From: Apostichopus japonicus
Taxonomy: Eukaryota; Echinodermata; Holothuroidea; Aspidochirotida; Stichopodidae
NCBI RefSeq assembly: GCF_037975245.1
Contig: NC_092582.1
Coordinates: 21,912,577-21,976,576, forward strand
DNA: 64,000 bases
Direction: 5' to 3'
Positions 61,201 to 63,764 of this stretch are shown piece after piece. The position numbers and the translations under genes are program-made. Positions within the stretch are counted from its first letter, which is position 1; the number at the start of each line of letters is the position of its first letter. Below the pieces are notes generated by a model. It did no database searches. It had not been told where the DNA came from and saw only the letters and a list, made by a program, of their open reading frames with translations.

Positions 61201-63410
61201 AACTAAAACAACCCCCAGAAACCTCTGAAACATTCTCAAGTCATTCTCTATAGTTGAACACTTACAACCTACAGAATATCAAATGAATAACACAACTAAA
61301 ACAACTCCCTGAAACCTCTGAAACATTCTAAAGTCATAGAACACTTCCGACCTACAGTATATCAGATGGATAACAAAACTAAAGCAACCCCCAGAAACCT
61401 CTGAAACATTCTCAAGTCATTCTCTATAGTTGAACACTTACAACCTACAAATATCAAATGAATAACAAAACTAAAACAACCCCCTGAAACATTCTCAAAT
61501 CATTCTCTATAGTTGAACACTTCCGACCTACAGTATATCAGATGGATAACAAAACTAAAGCAACCCCCTGAAACACTCTCAAAGCAATCCTAACAGCTAC
61601 AGCCTAACATATTAATTGAACAGCATCATTGCTCGTTCTCTCTATGTTTCTACTGCCAACATTCACTTCCTGACCGTATCCTGTCTGTAATGACGCACTG
61701 TGTCGGCAGCTTGGCATGAAAAACCCCTACCATATTTTTCCATGTCAAACAAGAGTTTGTTAACCTAGCATACAAGGCACAGCCACCCTTACTCTACAAT
61801 CAGCCAGCCTTCCAGCTGCTGTGATTTAATGAGACTTTGTACACACTCAACAACAAAACCAACTAGATTGCAAGTAAGAAATGTCACACTAGTTTTCCAT
61901 ACTGATTACTGTAAAGAGAGGTGTCTGTCCAAACACAAAGGAGACAGAAAAGAAAATTTATTGATTTCATTCAAATTTAATGATTTACTTCAAATTTAAA
62001 TGATTTACTTCAATTTAATGATATACTTGACCCACAATTTACTCAATAGCTGACCTACACCATGTAACCTTGAACCACTAAACTGTTCTCACAACAAACT
62101 CACTTTATATCTATATCCATTGTTCCTAACCTATCGTTTCCTGTCAATTAGTCATATTCTCTGTGATACATTTTCTACTTCCTGTCAGTATCCCGACTGT
62201 AGCCGTTTTTTATGCAATGCTCTCATTTCAACTTCATTTGGGTAAGGACTCCAAAAACTATCATTCCCTAGCAACACCACAGTTATGTCAGAAATTAAAA
62301 TGCTGACAGGATCAGATTATCTCGTGCCACATTTCATAGTGTTGGGATTTTATGTACGCTGTGCAGCATGCACGACAGGTATGAAGGTCCAAGATGGACG
62401 TCATTTTCCTCACCCACGGGATAACGGCACATTAAAGTCTTTCATTAGTGAATGCTGCTGCTACATTGACTACATAATAAACAGGTGACTAAAATATATG
62501 TACCTCATCCATCAGAGCAGCGGTCATATTCTTCATCCTTGACAATTCTTCATCGGTAATATTCAACTGAAAAACAAATCAATAAGAGGAGGCAATCAAA
62601 TTTTAGTACCGGCTGGCAAGCGGTAATCAAACCACTTGTGTTGTAAGGAACAGAGTCATAAAAACTTCTATATTGTTGTGCATGTTATATATGTTACTAA
62701 TGCATTGTCCATTTTCTGTAAATCCTTCAACATGTTGTACATGCTTCAACTTAACAAATTTTTATTGTTTGGGGGAGGGGGGATCCAACGCCATTGCACT
62801 ATTCAACCACATGGTCTCAACATTCACGAAGGGAATGGCTAAACTTACTCCCCCCCCCCTAATGTTGGATTTCCCCATCTCCCTTCATACTCCAGCACTC
62901 TCATCCTTTCTATACTCTTTCACAGGTTTCCTTCCTTTTCCCTACCTCCCCCTCCCCTTACCCCCCCCCCACCTTTGCATTCAGTCCAGTTTACATGGAC
63001 TATCATTCTCTATTCTTTCCTCTGCCTTACCCTTTCCCCCCCCCCCCTCCCCTATCCTCATTGCTAATATGTCTAATTCTAACTGTCTGTCCCTCTATGT
63101 CTCTTAATGTGTCTTAATTTGTTTTTGTTTCAGTTAACATCTGAAGAAGATCCTGCTAGGATTAAAAGGTAAGGCCCTGTTAACTTTGGTCATAAATCAT
63201 ATTACTTGGTAAGTTCTTAACTGGTCTCTGATATTAGTGAATTGATCACATGAATCAATTTGGCCTAAATTCCAGAATAAAAGCAAACACTTCGATACTC
63301 ACCAAGTCAAGAACTTTTCCTGTATCGATTTGATCATGAAGTTCATTTGAGAGGCTCTCAAAGATATCATAAGAGTCCTCCCTGTTGCAAGTAGCATCTG
63401 CAAAGCTCCT
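16040..63410 (-). CDS. ABCA2: ABCA2-like ABC transporter, subfamily A, 37 exons, 5'-partial
   Basis: A full-transporter ABC-A gene whose exons I joined by GT-AG sites and phase: 37 exons, 6513 nt, 2170 codons plus TAA, with every junction in phase. Order: ECD1, TM2-6, NBD1 (Walker A GHNGAGKT, signature LSGGM, Walker B VILDEP, H-loop STHH), Ser-rich linker, TM7, ECD2, TM8-12, NBD2 ([23 protein letters not shown]) and VFVNFAK near the C terminus. ABCA2 is preferred over ABCA1/4/7 because of features such as LSPSQYH after TM7, GFSCP and RLHRYGA in ECD2, [12 protein letters not shown] in TM11 and TTLDNVFVNFAK. Human ABCA2 is about 2430 residues, so about 260 N-terminal residues, TM1 and the promoter lie off the right edge. 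Vertebrate ABCA2 is an endo-lysosomal membrane ATPase linked to sterol and sphingolipid handling; function here is inferred. The coordinates span introns. Confidence 0.93.
16423..16520 (-). repeat. Palindrome-family repeat arm (GATCCTAGCAGGATC), copy 1
   Basis: CTGTTAGCAAACTGCTTATC ... GACGTTTCGATCCTAGCAGG ATCTTC. The same text in reverse orientation is at 23300-23393, and matching flanking sequence (ACAGTAACAGAAGGGAC, GAATACAGACAGGTTAATG) continues on both. Confidence 0.85.
16579..17237. repeat. Tandem duplication, about 334-bp unit, 2 copies
   Basis: Units share GACAGGTTAATGAGCAC, TTGTTTATAATT runs, CAGAGGGAGGAAGCCATG and ATGATGTATCGCGTATTG with only a few differences, so the duplication is recent. 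The unit overlaps the end of the palindrome-family copy. Confidence 0.9.
17646..18107. mobile_element. hAT-like element D in the last ABCA2 intron
   Basis: Element 17654-18099 (446 bp) starts TAGGGTTTCCCTAAC and ends GATAGGGAACCCCTA (imperfect terminal inverted repeats), with direct 8-bp duplication GTCTACAG at 17646-17653 and 18100-18107. No coding capacity. It ends 72 bp from the donor of the penultimate exon. Confidence 0.87.
18172..18309 (-). CDS. ABCA2: ABCA2 exon 36 of window (C-terminal regulatory domain)
   Basis: 138 nt, 46 codons, residues 2049-2094, phase 0/0, acceptor TTCTCTGCAG, donor GTGAGT. Encodes [13 protein letters not shown] and [15 protein letters not shown], the standard run-up to VFVNFAK; ABCA2 has Asn here where ABCA1 has Gln. 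Confidence 0.95.
18310..20777. other. ABCA2 intron, little recognisable content
   Basis: About 2.5 kb. Contains a G-run near 19225 and CAGGCGCATAGCCAAGG (about 20337) followed by long G and C runs, which resembles one end of a hAT-like element; no partner end or target duplication found. A minus-strand 134-codon frame at 19824-20228 matches nothing known to me. Confidence 0.6.
20778..20976 (-). CDS. ABCA2: ABCA2 exon 35 of window (NBD2 tail)
   Basis: 199 nt, residues 1982-2048, phase 2 in and 0 out, acceptor GTCCGTACAG, donor GTAAAG. Encodes [40 protein letters not shown], and the start of the C-terminal regulatory domain. Confidence 0.96.
21635..21738 (-). CDS. ABCA2: ABCA2 exon 34 of window (NBD2 Walker B, H-loop)
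   Basis: 104 nt, residues 1948-1981, phase 0 in and 2 out, acceptor TTGTTACAG, donor GTAAGA. Starts [17 protein letters not shown] (catalytic Glu present) and ends GKSVVLTSH, the H-loop. Confidence 0.95.
21805..22180. repeat. Minisatellite in ABCA2 intron, about 25-bp unit
   Basis: Units of ATGAGACTAGCAACAGCAG with or without TTTACCC, so units alternate between long and short forms; about 16 copies. Confidence 0.92.
22270..22404 (-). CDS. ABCA2: ABCA2 exon 33 of window (NBD2 signature)
   Basis: 135 nt, residues 1903-1947, phase 0/0, acceptor TTTCCCCGCAG, donor GTGAGT. Encodes [36 protein letters not shown] (NBD2 signature) and VIFM, the hydrophobic part of Walker B. Confidence 0.96.
22827..22842 (-). 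promoter_or_regulatory. DR4-type nuclear receptor consensus in ABCA2 intron
   Basis: TGACCT, spacer CTAT, TGACCT, in a short fragment of the same dispersed repeat, about 60 bp from the donor of the NBD2 Q-loop exon. Confidence 0.25.
22900..23032 (-). CDS. ABCA2: ABCA2 exon 32 of window (NBD2 Q-loop)
   Basis: 133 nt, residues 1858-1902, phase 2 in and 0 out, acceptor AAATTCCAG, donor GTAGGT. Encodes [20 protein letters not shown] with the Q-loop Gln, then [11 protein letters not shown]. Confidence 0.95.
23220..23393 (+). repeat. Palindrome-family repeat arm, copy 2
   Basis: GAGAAGATCCTGCTAGGATC GAAACGTCAGGCC ... GGATAAGCAGTTTGCTAACA G, the reverse complement of the 16423-16520 arm with its flank, in the intron just upstream of the Q-loop exon. 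Confidence 0.85.
24147..24290. repeat. Palindrome-family repeat, compact inverted-arm copy
   Basis: Left arm has CTGTTAGTAAGAGCC ... GATCCTACCAGGATC (24207-24221). Right arm has GATCCTGCTAGGATC (24242-24256) then GACAAGACAGGCCCTCT. The two arms face each other with only 20 bp between the palindromes. Confidence 0.8.
24353..24459 (-). CDS. ABCA2: ABCA2 exon 31 of window (NBD2 Walker A)
   Basis: 107 nt, residues 1823-1857, phase 0 in and 2 out, acceptor TTTGCACAG, donor GTGAGT. Encodes [20 protein letters not shown]: Walker A GVNGAGKT of NBD2, intact. Confidence 0.96.
25428..25499 (-). CDS. ABCA2: ABCA2 exon 30 of window (NBD2 start)
   Basis: 72 nt, 24 codons, residues 1799-1822, phase 0/0, acceptor CATTTTACAG, donor GTGAGC. 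Encodes [20 protein letters not shown] then PPGE, directly before the Walker A exon. Confidence 0.92.
25560..25690. repeat. AACATACTCAT short tandem repeat
   Basis: Irregular 11-13-bp units in an ABCA2 intron. Confidence 0.8.
26320..26460. repeat. 41-bp tandem repeat, about 3 copies
   Basis: Unit AAATAATTGAATCAACCAAT CAGAAAATATGTCATATAAA C, close to the donor of the TMD2-NBD2 linker exon. Confidence 0.88.
26488..26608 (-). CDS. ABCA2: ABCA2 exon 29 of window (TMD2-NBD2 linker)
   Basis: 121 nt, residues 1758-1798, phase 2 in and 0 out, acceptor ATTTTTCAG, donor GTAACT. Encodes the acidic [19 protein letters not shown] then LVLKNLTK, entry into NBD2 (human ABCA2 DVDVASERQRVL). Confidence 0.93.
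26768..26780 (-). promoter_or_regulatory. DR1-type nuclear receptor consensus in ABCA2 intron
   Basis: TGACCTTTGACCT, the reverse complement of AGGTCAAAGGTCA. It lies inside a dispersed repeat copy, so it may be only a repeat feature. Confidence 0.25.
26893..26908 (-). promoter_or_regulatory. DR4-type nuclear receptor consensus in ABCA2 intron
   Basis: TGACCT, spacer CTGC, TGACCT. Direct repeats with 4-bp spacing are the LXR/TR type; vertebrate ABCA1 is controlled by LXR through a DR4. Part of a dispersed repeat copy. Confidence 0.25.
27155..27287 (-). CDS. ABCA2: ABCA2 exon 28 of window (TM12)
   Basis: 133 nt, residues 1714-1757, phase 1 in and 2 out, acceptor TTCTTTTAG, donor GTGAGT. Encodes [20 protein letters not shown] then a hydrophobic span, the last membrane helix before NBD2. 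Confidence 0.92.
27823..27946 (-). CDS. ABCA2: ABCA2 exon 27 of window (TM11-TM12 loop)
   Basis: 124 nt, residues 1673-1713, phase 0 in and 1 out, acceptor ATTTTGCAG, donor GTAAGT. Encodes [20 protein letters not shown] (human ABCA2 FLIFPNYNLGHGLMEMAYN) and [11 protein letters not shown]. Confidence 0.94.
28338..28530. repeat. CAT/CAC trinucleotide microsatellite
   Basis: Imperfect (CATCAC)n run ending 9 bp before the donor of the TM10-TM11 exon. The His-rich frame on the plus strand is an artefact. Confidence 0.95.
28539..28701 (-). CDS. ABCA2: ABCA2 exon 26 of window (TM10-TM11)
   Basis: 163 nt, residues 1618-1672, phase 2 in and 0 out, acceptor TTTCCTAG, donor GTCAGT. Encodes [20 protein letters not shown] and [20 protein letters not shown]. 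The donor lies only a few nt from a CAT/CAC microsatellite in the intron. Confidence 0.95.
29265..29380 (-). CDS. ABCA2: ABCA2 exon 25 of window (TM9-TM10)
   Basis: 116 nt, residues 1580-1617, phase 0 in and 2 out, donor GTGAGG. Acceptor chosen at CTTGACCAG so that MSYLVPAV follows WDM, as LNYLVPAT does in human ABCA2; the closer TATCTAG would break the frame. Ends in [15 protein letters not shown]. Confidence 0.92.
29720..30235. repeat. 39-bp minisatellite in ABCA2 intron
   Basis: Unit CATTCCTGCTTGAGCAAGTA TAAACTACTGGATACTAGG, about 13 copies. Because 39 is divisible by 3, it keeps artificial frames of 13-residue repeats open on both strands. Confidence 0.93.
30258..30435 (-). CDS. ABCA2: ABCA2 exon 24 of window (TM8-TM9)
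   Basis: 178 nt, residues 1520-1579, phase 2 in and 0 out, acceptor ATCCCACAG, donor GTTAGT. Encodes [20 protein letters not shown] (TM8), then [20 protein letters not shown] and WTSNFFWDM, the ABC-A coupling segment. Confidence 0.95.
30781..30956 (-). CDS. ABCA2: ABCA2 exon 23 of window (ECD2 end)
   Basis: 176 nt, residues 1462-1519, phase 0 in and 2 out, acceptor CCTTCTAG, donor AT|GTGAGC. Encodes [42 protein letters not shown], a block strongly conserved in ABCA1/2/4/7. Confidence 0.94.
31072..31162. repeat. GACA tetranucleotide repeats
   Basis: Interrupted (GACA)n runs in an ABCA2 intron. Confidence 0.85.
31378..32005 (-). repeat. 209-bp tandem repeat containing part of an ABCA2 exon, 3 units
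   Basis: Three head-to-tail 209-bp units. Each contains about 70 bp of exon 22 (residues from PPQFSND to RNVAI) plus its GTAAGT donor and about 135 bp of intron. The unit at the exon is real coding sequence; the two extra exon fragments end at 31726 and 31517 and lack the true acceptor. Confidence 0.93.
31935..32040 (-). CDS. ABCA2: ABCA2 exon 22 of window (ECD2)
   Basis: 106 nt, residues 1426-1461, phase 2 in and 0 out, acceptor TGACCCACAG, donor GTAAGT. Encodes [20 protein letters not shown] then [13 protein letters not shown] (human ABCA2 YGAITFGNV, MVRKIAVRRA). The last two thirds of this exon and its donor are repeated twice more in the next intron (31378-32005). Confidence 0.92.
32062..32126. 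repeat. TA-rich microsatellite
   Basis: TATATA/TATATG run about 22 bp upstream of the exon 22 acceptor. Confidence 0.85.
32307..32505 (-). CDS. ABCA2: ABCA2 exon 21 of window (ECD2)
   Basis: 199 nt, residues 1360-1425, phase 1 in and 2 out, acceptor TTGATCTCTAG, donor GTTAGT. Contains [20 protein letters not shown] and [20 protein letters not shown], matching human ABCA2 CTCSAQGTGFSCPSSVG and the HNVSEYLLFTSD region. Cysteines are probably disulfide-bonded. It is preceded by a 6.8-kb intron. Confidence 0.93.
32770..33070. repeat. Tandem repeat, about 57-bp unit, 5 copies
   Basis: Units of TTGTATTCTAATTAGCCACC then ATCAACACAAG ... TTTACCATGGTTTAA in the large intron. Confidence 0.9.
33640..34110. 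repeat. Tandem repeat, about 133-bp unit, 3 copies
   Basis: Units with CACTGCCAGTTTATATGGAT and GATTGCAAGATGTTGCTACG, the first copy diverged and the last two nearly identical. Confidence 0.9.
37021..37079. repeat. GAAG and AAAT microsatellites
   Basis: Adjacent (GAAG)n and (AAAT)n runs. Confidence 0.9.
39266..39862 (-). CDS. ABCA2: ABCA2 exon 20 of window (TM7 and ECD2 start)
   Basis: 597 nt, the largest visible exon, residues 1161-1359, phase 1/1, acceptor CCTTTAACAG, donor GTAAGA. Contains [22 protein letters not shown]7, then [40 protein letters not shown] and [20 protein letters not shown]. The LSPSQYH and FDSMC..SF..G.PLSN blocks are the clearest ABCA2-type signals in the gene. Confidence 0.95.
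40334..40525 (-). CDS. ABCA2: ABCA2 exon 19 of window (Ser-rich cytosolic linker)
   Basis: 192 nt, residues 1097-1160, phase 1/1, acceptor GTCGCTCAG, donor GTTTGT. A low-complexity linker between NBD1 and TM7: basic start (KTPRSLRN), a Ser tract ([20 protein letters not shown]), then acidic residues. It is poorly conserved but in phase with both neighbours and at the expected place; phosphorylation is plausible, not shown. Confidence 0.8.
41193..41219. repeat. GT dinucleotide microsatellite
   Basis: (GT)n run about 100 bp from the donor of the post-NBD1 exon. Confidence 0.9.
41319..41621 (-). CDS. ABCA2: ABCA2 exon 18 of window (post-NBD1 regulatory part)
   Basis: 303 nt, residues 996-1096, phase 1/1, acceptor TTGATAAG, donor GTACAT. 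Contains [20 protein letters not shown] and [17 protein letters not shown], the regulatory subdomain that follows NBD1 in all ABC-A proteins (human ABCA2 ELSYILPSEAA, TTLEEVFLKVSEE). Confidence 0.94.
41925..43000. repeat. 95-bp tandem array with dimeric higher-order structure
   Basis: About 11 units of AAGCATAACAAACTGAAT ... TTTACATGTAACAAAATG. From about 42220 two variants alternate strictly: A (AATGGCAACATTTAG, CTTCCTATGG, ATTACAC) and B (AATAGCAACGTTTAG, CTACCTTTGG, AATACACTTGAG), giving a repeat of about 190 bp. Confidence 0.93.
43132..43299 (-). CDS. ABCA2: ABCA2 exon 17 of window (NBD1 H-loop)
   Basis: 168 nt, residues 940-995, phase 1/1, acceptor TTTTTGACAG, donor GTAAAA. Encodes [19 protein letters not shown] (H-loop His), then [17 protein letters not shown] and [12 protein letters not shown], the conserved NBD1 tail. 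Confidence 0.95.
44236..44432 (-). CDS. ABCA2: ABCA2 exon 16 of window (NBD1 signature, Walker B)
   Basis: 197 nt, residues 874-939, phase 2 in and 1 out, donor GTAAGT. Two AG acceptors lie 10 nt apart (44433-44434 and 44423-44424). Only the upstream one keeps frame, giving [15 protein letters not shown]. Contains [19 protein letters not shown] (ABC signature) and [12 protein letters not shown] (Walker B, catalytic Glu present). Confidence 0.94.
45065..45252. repeat. Palindrome-family repeat, inverted-arm copy
   Basis: Left arm CTGTTAGCAAACTACTTATC ... GAATCCTAGCAGGACC (45138-45153), right arm GGTCCAGCTAGGATCG (45214-45229) then AAACTTCAGGCCCTCT, with a shorter inner inverted pair AGATCTTCTTCCAGACAAG ATCTCTTC between. 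Confidence 0.8.
45430..45620. repeat. Low-complexity CA/TA-rich tract
   Basis: CCCACCCACC, then ACACATA and TATATAC runs in an ABCA2 intron. Confidence 0.8.
45640..45690 (-). repeat. Palindrome-family repeat, short copy
   Basis: AAGTAAGTTGGCCTAACGTT then TCGATCCTAGCAGGATCTTC, single arm in the same orientation as copy 1. Confidence 0.8.
45910..45990 (-). CDS. ABCA2: ABCA2 exon 15 of window (NBD1 helical)
   Basis: 81 nt, residues 847-873, phase 2/2, acceptor TCTTGTAG, donor GTAAGA. Encodes [20 protein letters not shown], the start of the NBD1 helical subdomain. Confidence 0.92.
46705..47095 (+). mobile_element. tRNA-derived SINE 1
   Basis: Head with box A-like GTGGTCAAATGGTTAAGG and box B GGTTCGAGCCC, then a body with CCTTGGGCAAGGCGCTTTAT, CATTGCCTCTCTTCACCCAG and AAATGGGGACTTGCGAGG. 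The body is shared with SINE 2 (51590-51905). It lies in the intron between the NBD1 exons at 45990 and 47318. Confidence 0.85.
47318..47449 (-). CDS. ABCA2: ABCA2 exon 14 of window (NBD1 Q-loop)
   Basis: 132 nt, residues 803-846, phase 2/2, acceptor TTCGTAG, donor GTAAGT. Encodes [17 protein letters not shown] and [10 protein letters not shown], with the Q-loop Gln in CPQH. Confidence 0.95.
48898..48910 (-). promoter_or_regulatory. DR1-type nuclear receptor consensus in ABCA2 intron
   Basis: Exact TGACCTTTGACCT in the intron between the NBD1 Walker A and Q-loop exons. Little of the dispersed repeat is recognisable around it. Confidence 0.25.
49533..49642 (-). CDS. ABCA2: ABCA2 exon 13 of window (NBD1 Walker A)
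   Basis: 110 nt, residues 767-802, phase 0 in and 2 out, acceptor CCTCCTCAG, donor AT|GTAAGT. Contains [19 protein letters not shown]: Walker A GHNGAGKT of the first nucleotide-binding domain, with Lys and Thr intact. Confidence 0.96.
49911..50052. repeat. Long inverted repeat (hairpin) in ABCA2 intron
   Basis: Left arm about 49911-49968 (…ATACCACTTGTTCTACTAGC TG…) and right arm about 49995-50052 (…CAGCTAGTAGAACAAGTGGT GT…) are complementary over some 55 bp with few mismatches, with a loop of about 26 nt. Both arms also contain direct CTATTTGTT repeats. Confidence 0.88.
50430..50494 (-). CDS. ABCA2: ABCA2 exon 12 of window (pre-NBD1)
   Basis: 65 nt, residues 745-766, phase 1 in and 0 out, acceptor CCTATACAG, donor GTCTGG. 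Encodes [18 protein letters not shown], the first beta strand leading into NBD1. Confidence 0.9.
51229..51369 (-). CDS. ABCA2: ABCA2 exon 11 of window (post-TM6)
   Basis: 141 nt, residues 698-744, phase 1/1, acceptor ATATTTTAG, donor GTAAAT. Encodes [16 protein letters not shown], the conserved entry into the cytosolic part, followed by a variable Ser/Gly-rich and acidic segment. Confidence 0.94.
51590..51905 (+). mobile_element. tRNA-derived SINE 2
   Basis: Head GCGTGGTGGCCAATTGGGCT AAGGCG with box B GGTTCGATTC; body CCCTTGGGCAAGATGCTTTA, CTCTCCACCCAGGGG, AAATGGGTACCTGTGAGG; tail TGTAAAGCGCTTTGAGACC, AAAGCGCTATATAAAAATC and ATT repeats. It has a complete tail, in the intron between TM6 and post-TM6 exons. 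Confidence 0.88.
52046..52250 (-). CDS. ABCA2: ABCA2 exon 10 of window (TM6)
   Basis: 205 nt, residues 630-697, phase 0 in and 1 out, acceptor CCTTCCAG, donor GTGAGG. Encodes [36 protein letters not shown], then TM6 and WYVENVYPG, all standard ABC-A landmarks. Confidence 0.95.
52751..52904 (-). CDS. ABCA2: ABCA2 exon 9 of window (TM4-TM5)
   Basis: 154 nt, residues 578-629, phase 2 in and 0 out, acceptor CTTTCAG, donor GTAAGT. Encodes [20 protein letters not shown], the highly conserved ABC-A TM5 motif. Confidence 0.94.
52990..53560. repeat. Diverged tandem repeat, about 20-bp unit
   Basis: Degenerate units of TTTGCTGATATAAATGGTC with many substitutions in an ABCA2 intron. It produces two spurious minus-strand frames of 60-110 residues. 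Confidence 0.8.
53656..53846 (-). CDS. ABCA2: ABCA2 exon 8 of window (TM3-TM4)
   Basis: 191 nt, residues 515-577, phase 0 in and 2 out, acceptor GCTTTACAG, donor [26 protein letters not shown] is nearly the ABCA2 text; two hydrophobic spans follow ([14 protein letters not shown] and [17 protein letters not shown]). Confidence 0.94.
54448..54562 (-). CDS. ABCA2: ABCA2 exon 7 of window (TM2)
   Basis: 115 nt, residues 476-514, phase 2 in and 0 out, acceptor CCCTCCAG, donor GTATGT. A hydrophobic segment ([20 protein letters not shown]) is followed by the coupling-helix-like YEKEQRLKE conserved across ABC-A. Confidence 0.92.
55125..55237 (-). repeat. 65-bp tandem duplication of the end of ABCA2 exon 6
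   Basis: About 48 bp of sequence at 55190-55237 (end of exon coding [15 protein letters not shown] plus donor) is repeated at 55125-55172 with one substitution (ACGTAACC versus ACATAACC), offset 65 bp. In the copy the donor context is GTATTA, weaker than GTAAGT. Confidence 0.92.
55192..55471 (-). CDS. ABCA2: ABCA2 exon 6 of window (end of ECD1)
   Basis: 280 nt, residues 383-475, phase 1 in and 2 out, acceptor CTTCCCCAG, donor AA|GTAAGT. Contains [33 protein letters not shown] and YPCYLQD, the ABC-A signature block just before TM2. Its last 45 or so nt and donor are duplicated in the following intron (see the 55125-55237 entry). Confidence 0.93.
55826..56090 (-). CDS. ABCA2: ABCA2 exon 5 of window (ECD1)
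   Basis: 265 nt, residues 295-382, phase 0 in and 1 out, acceptor TTCATTAAG, donor GTACGT. Contains [34 protein letters not shown] and RNITVFA, all recognisable ECD1 landmarks of ABCA2 (human TIDNAACGW, DIFKGF, DNVTVFAS). Confidence 0.92.
56637..56765 (-). CDS. ABCA2: ABCA2 exon 4 of window (ECD1)
   Basis: 129 nt, 43 codons, residues 252-294, phase 0/0, acceptor AAATCTCAG, donor GTTTGT. Encodes [20 protein letters not shown], matching the ABCA2 VTHYAQVWLNIS region of ECD1; NIT, NIS and NTT are possible glycosylation sites. Confidence 0.88.
57600..59315. repeat. 35-bp minisatellite, about 33 copies, split by a transposon
   Basis: Unit ACCATGTTAAAGTATGTTTG GTGATAGGGTAGAGT. One partial unit precedes the insertion at 57628-58172 and the rest follows. 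Subtypes differ by GTTTGGTG versus GTTTAATG and by GAGT/GAAT ends. It ends about 65 bp before the donor of the mucin-like ECD1 exon. Confidence 0.95.
57628..58172. mobile_element. hAT-like element E inside the 35-bp minisatellite
   Basis: Element 57636-58164 (529 bp) has terminal inverted repeats TAGTGTTTACACGGGT / ACCCGTGCAAACACTA (one mismatch) and direct 8-bp duplication TAGAATAC at 57628-57635 and 58165-58172. Sub-terminal CGGGTACCCG repeats can fold. No transposase frame. The duplicated target is itself part of a minisatellite unit. Confidence 0.9.
59380..59961 (-). CDS. ABCA2: ABCA2 exon 3 of window (ECD1, mucin-like insert)
   Basis: 582 nt, residues 58-251, phase 0/0, acceptor TTTTTGCAG, donor GTCAGT. 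A helical start is followed by a Pro tract, then a Ser/Thr/Asn-rich insert with several NxS/T sites (NVT, NST, NCS, NQS) and a Thr/Pro run. Conserved ECD1 then resumes: [26 protein letters not shown]. Human ABCA2 also has a low-complexity insert here but a Gly/Ala/Pro-rich one. This is the second largest exon visible. Confidence 0.9.
60360..61600. repeat. Tandem array with about 90-bp units and about 177-bp dimeric period
   Basis: Units CTACAGTATATCAGATGGAT AACAAAACTAAAACAAC ... TCTATAGTTGAACACTT. From about 60650 two variants alternate (GTATATCAGATGGATAAC with CCCCCAGAAACC, and GAATATCAAATGAATAAC with CTCCCTGAAACC), giving a longer period of about 177 bp. Confidence 0.9.
62504..62566 (-). 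CDS. ABCA2: ABCA2 exon 2 of window (ECD1)
   Basis: A 63-nt exon, residues 37-57, phase 0/0, acceptor TTTTTCAG, donor GTACAT. It encodes [20 protein letters not shown] plus E, with two possible N-glycosylation sites (NIT, NMT). It is too small to be convincing alone, but phase and position between two clear exons support it. Confidence 0.72.
63125..63185 (+). repeat. Palindrome-family repeat, short diverged copy
   Basis: GAAGAAGATCCTGCTAGGAT then TAAAAGGTAAGGCCCTGTTA, single arm, same orientation as copy 2, in the intron between the first two visible exons. Confidence 0.7.
63303..63410 (-). CDS. ABCA2: ABCA2 exon 1 of window (ECD1)
   Basis: First coding exon visible, fragment residues 1-36, phase 0 in and 0 out. 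Acceptor TTCATTGCAG, donor GTGAGT. It encodes a Cys-containing, acidic stretch (ADATC, then [18 protein letters not shown]) matching the part of ABCA2 extracellular domain 1 that reads DAVC and LSAELRNQLD in human. Earlier exons are off the right edge; 63411-64000 is intron. Confidence 0.8.
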
Positions 63411-63764
63411 CTGCAATGAATATGCATAGGAATAATTATCATGAATATGCATAAACCTTTGCAAAACCATTTGAAAAACATTCATCCCCCACTAATCATA
63501 TTTTTATTTATTCTGAAAGGAATATCTTGAGTATTCTTATATTAAGTGAACAGCTTTCATTTTGTTTTACCAGGTTCACATTTTGATGTCTGTCAGCCAA
63601 AAAAAAATGTTATTGAAACTTCTCTAACATTATAAGAATTTCAAGGAATCATAAAATTTGAAAAAACACAAACAAAACATGATACAGACAATTACATAAA
63701 GACTTGTTTCCTTTCTGATCCTGTTCCTATATAAGGCATTAATTAAATAGTTTGTCACTCTTCT

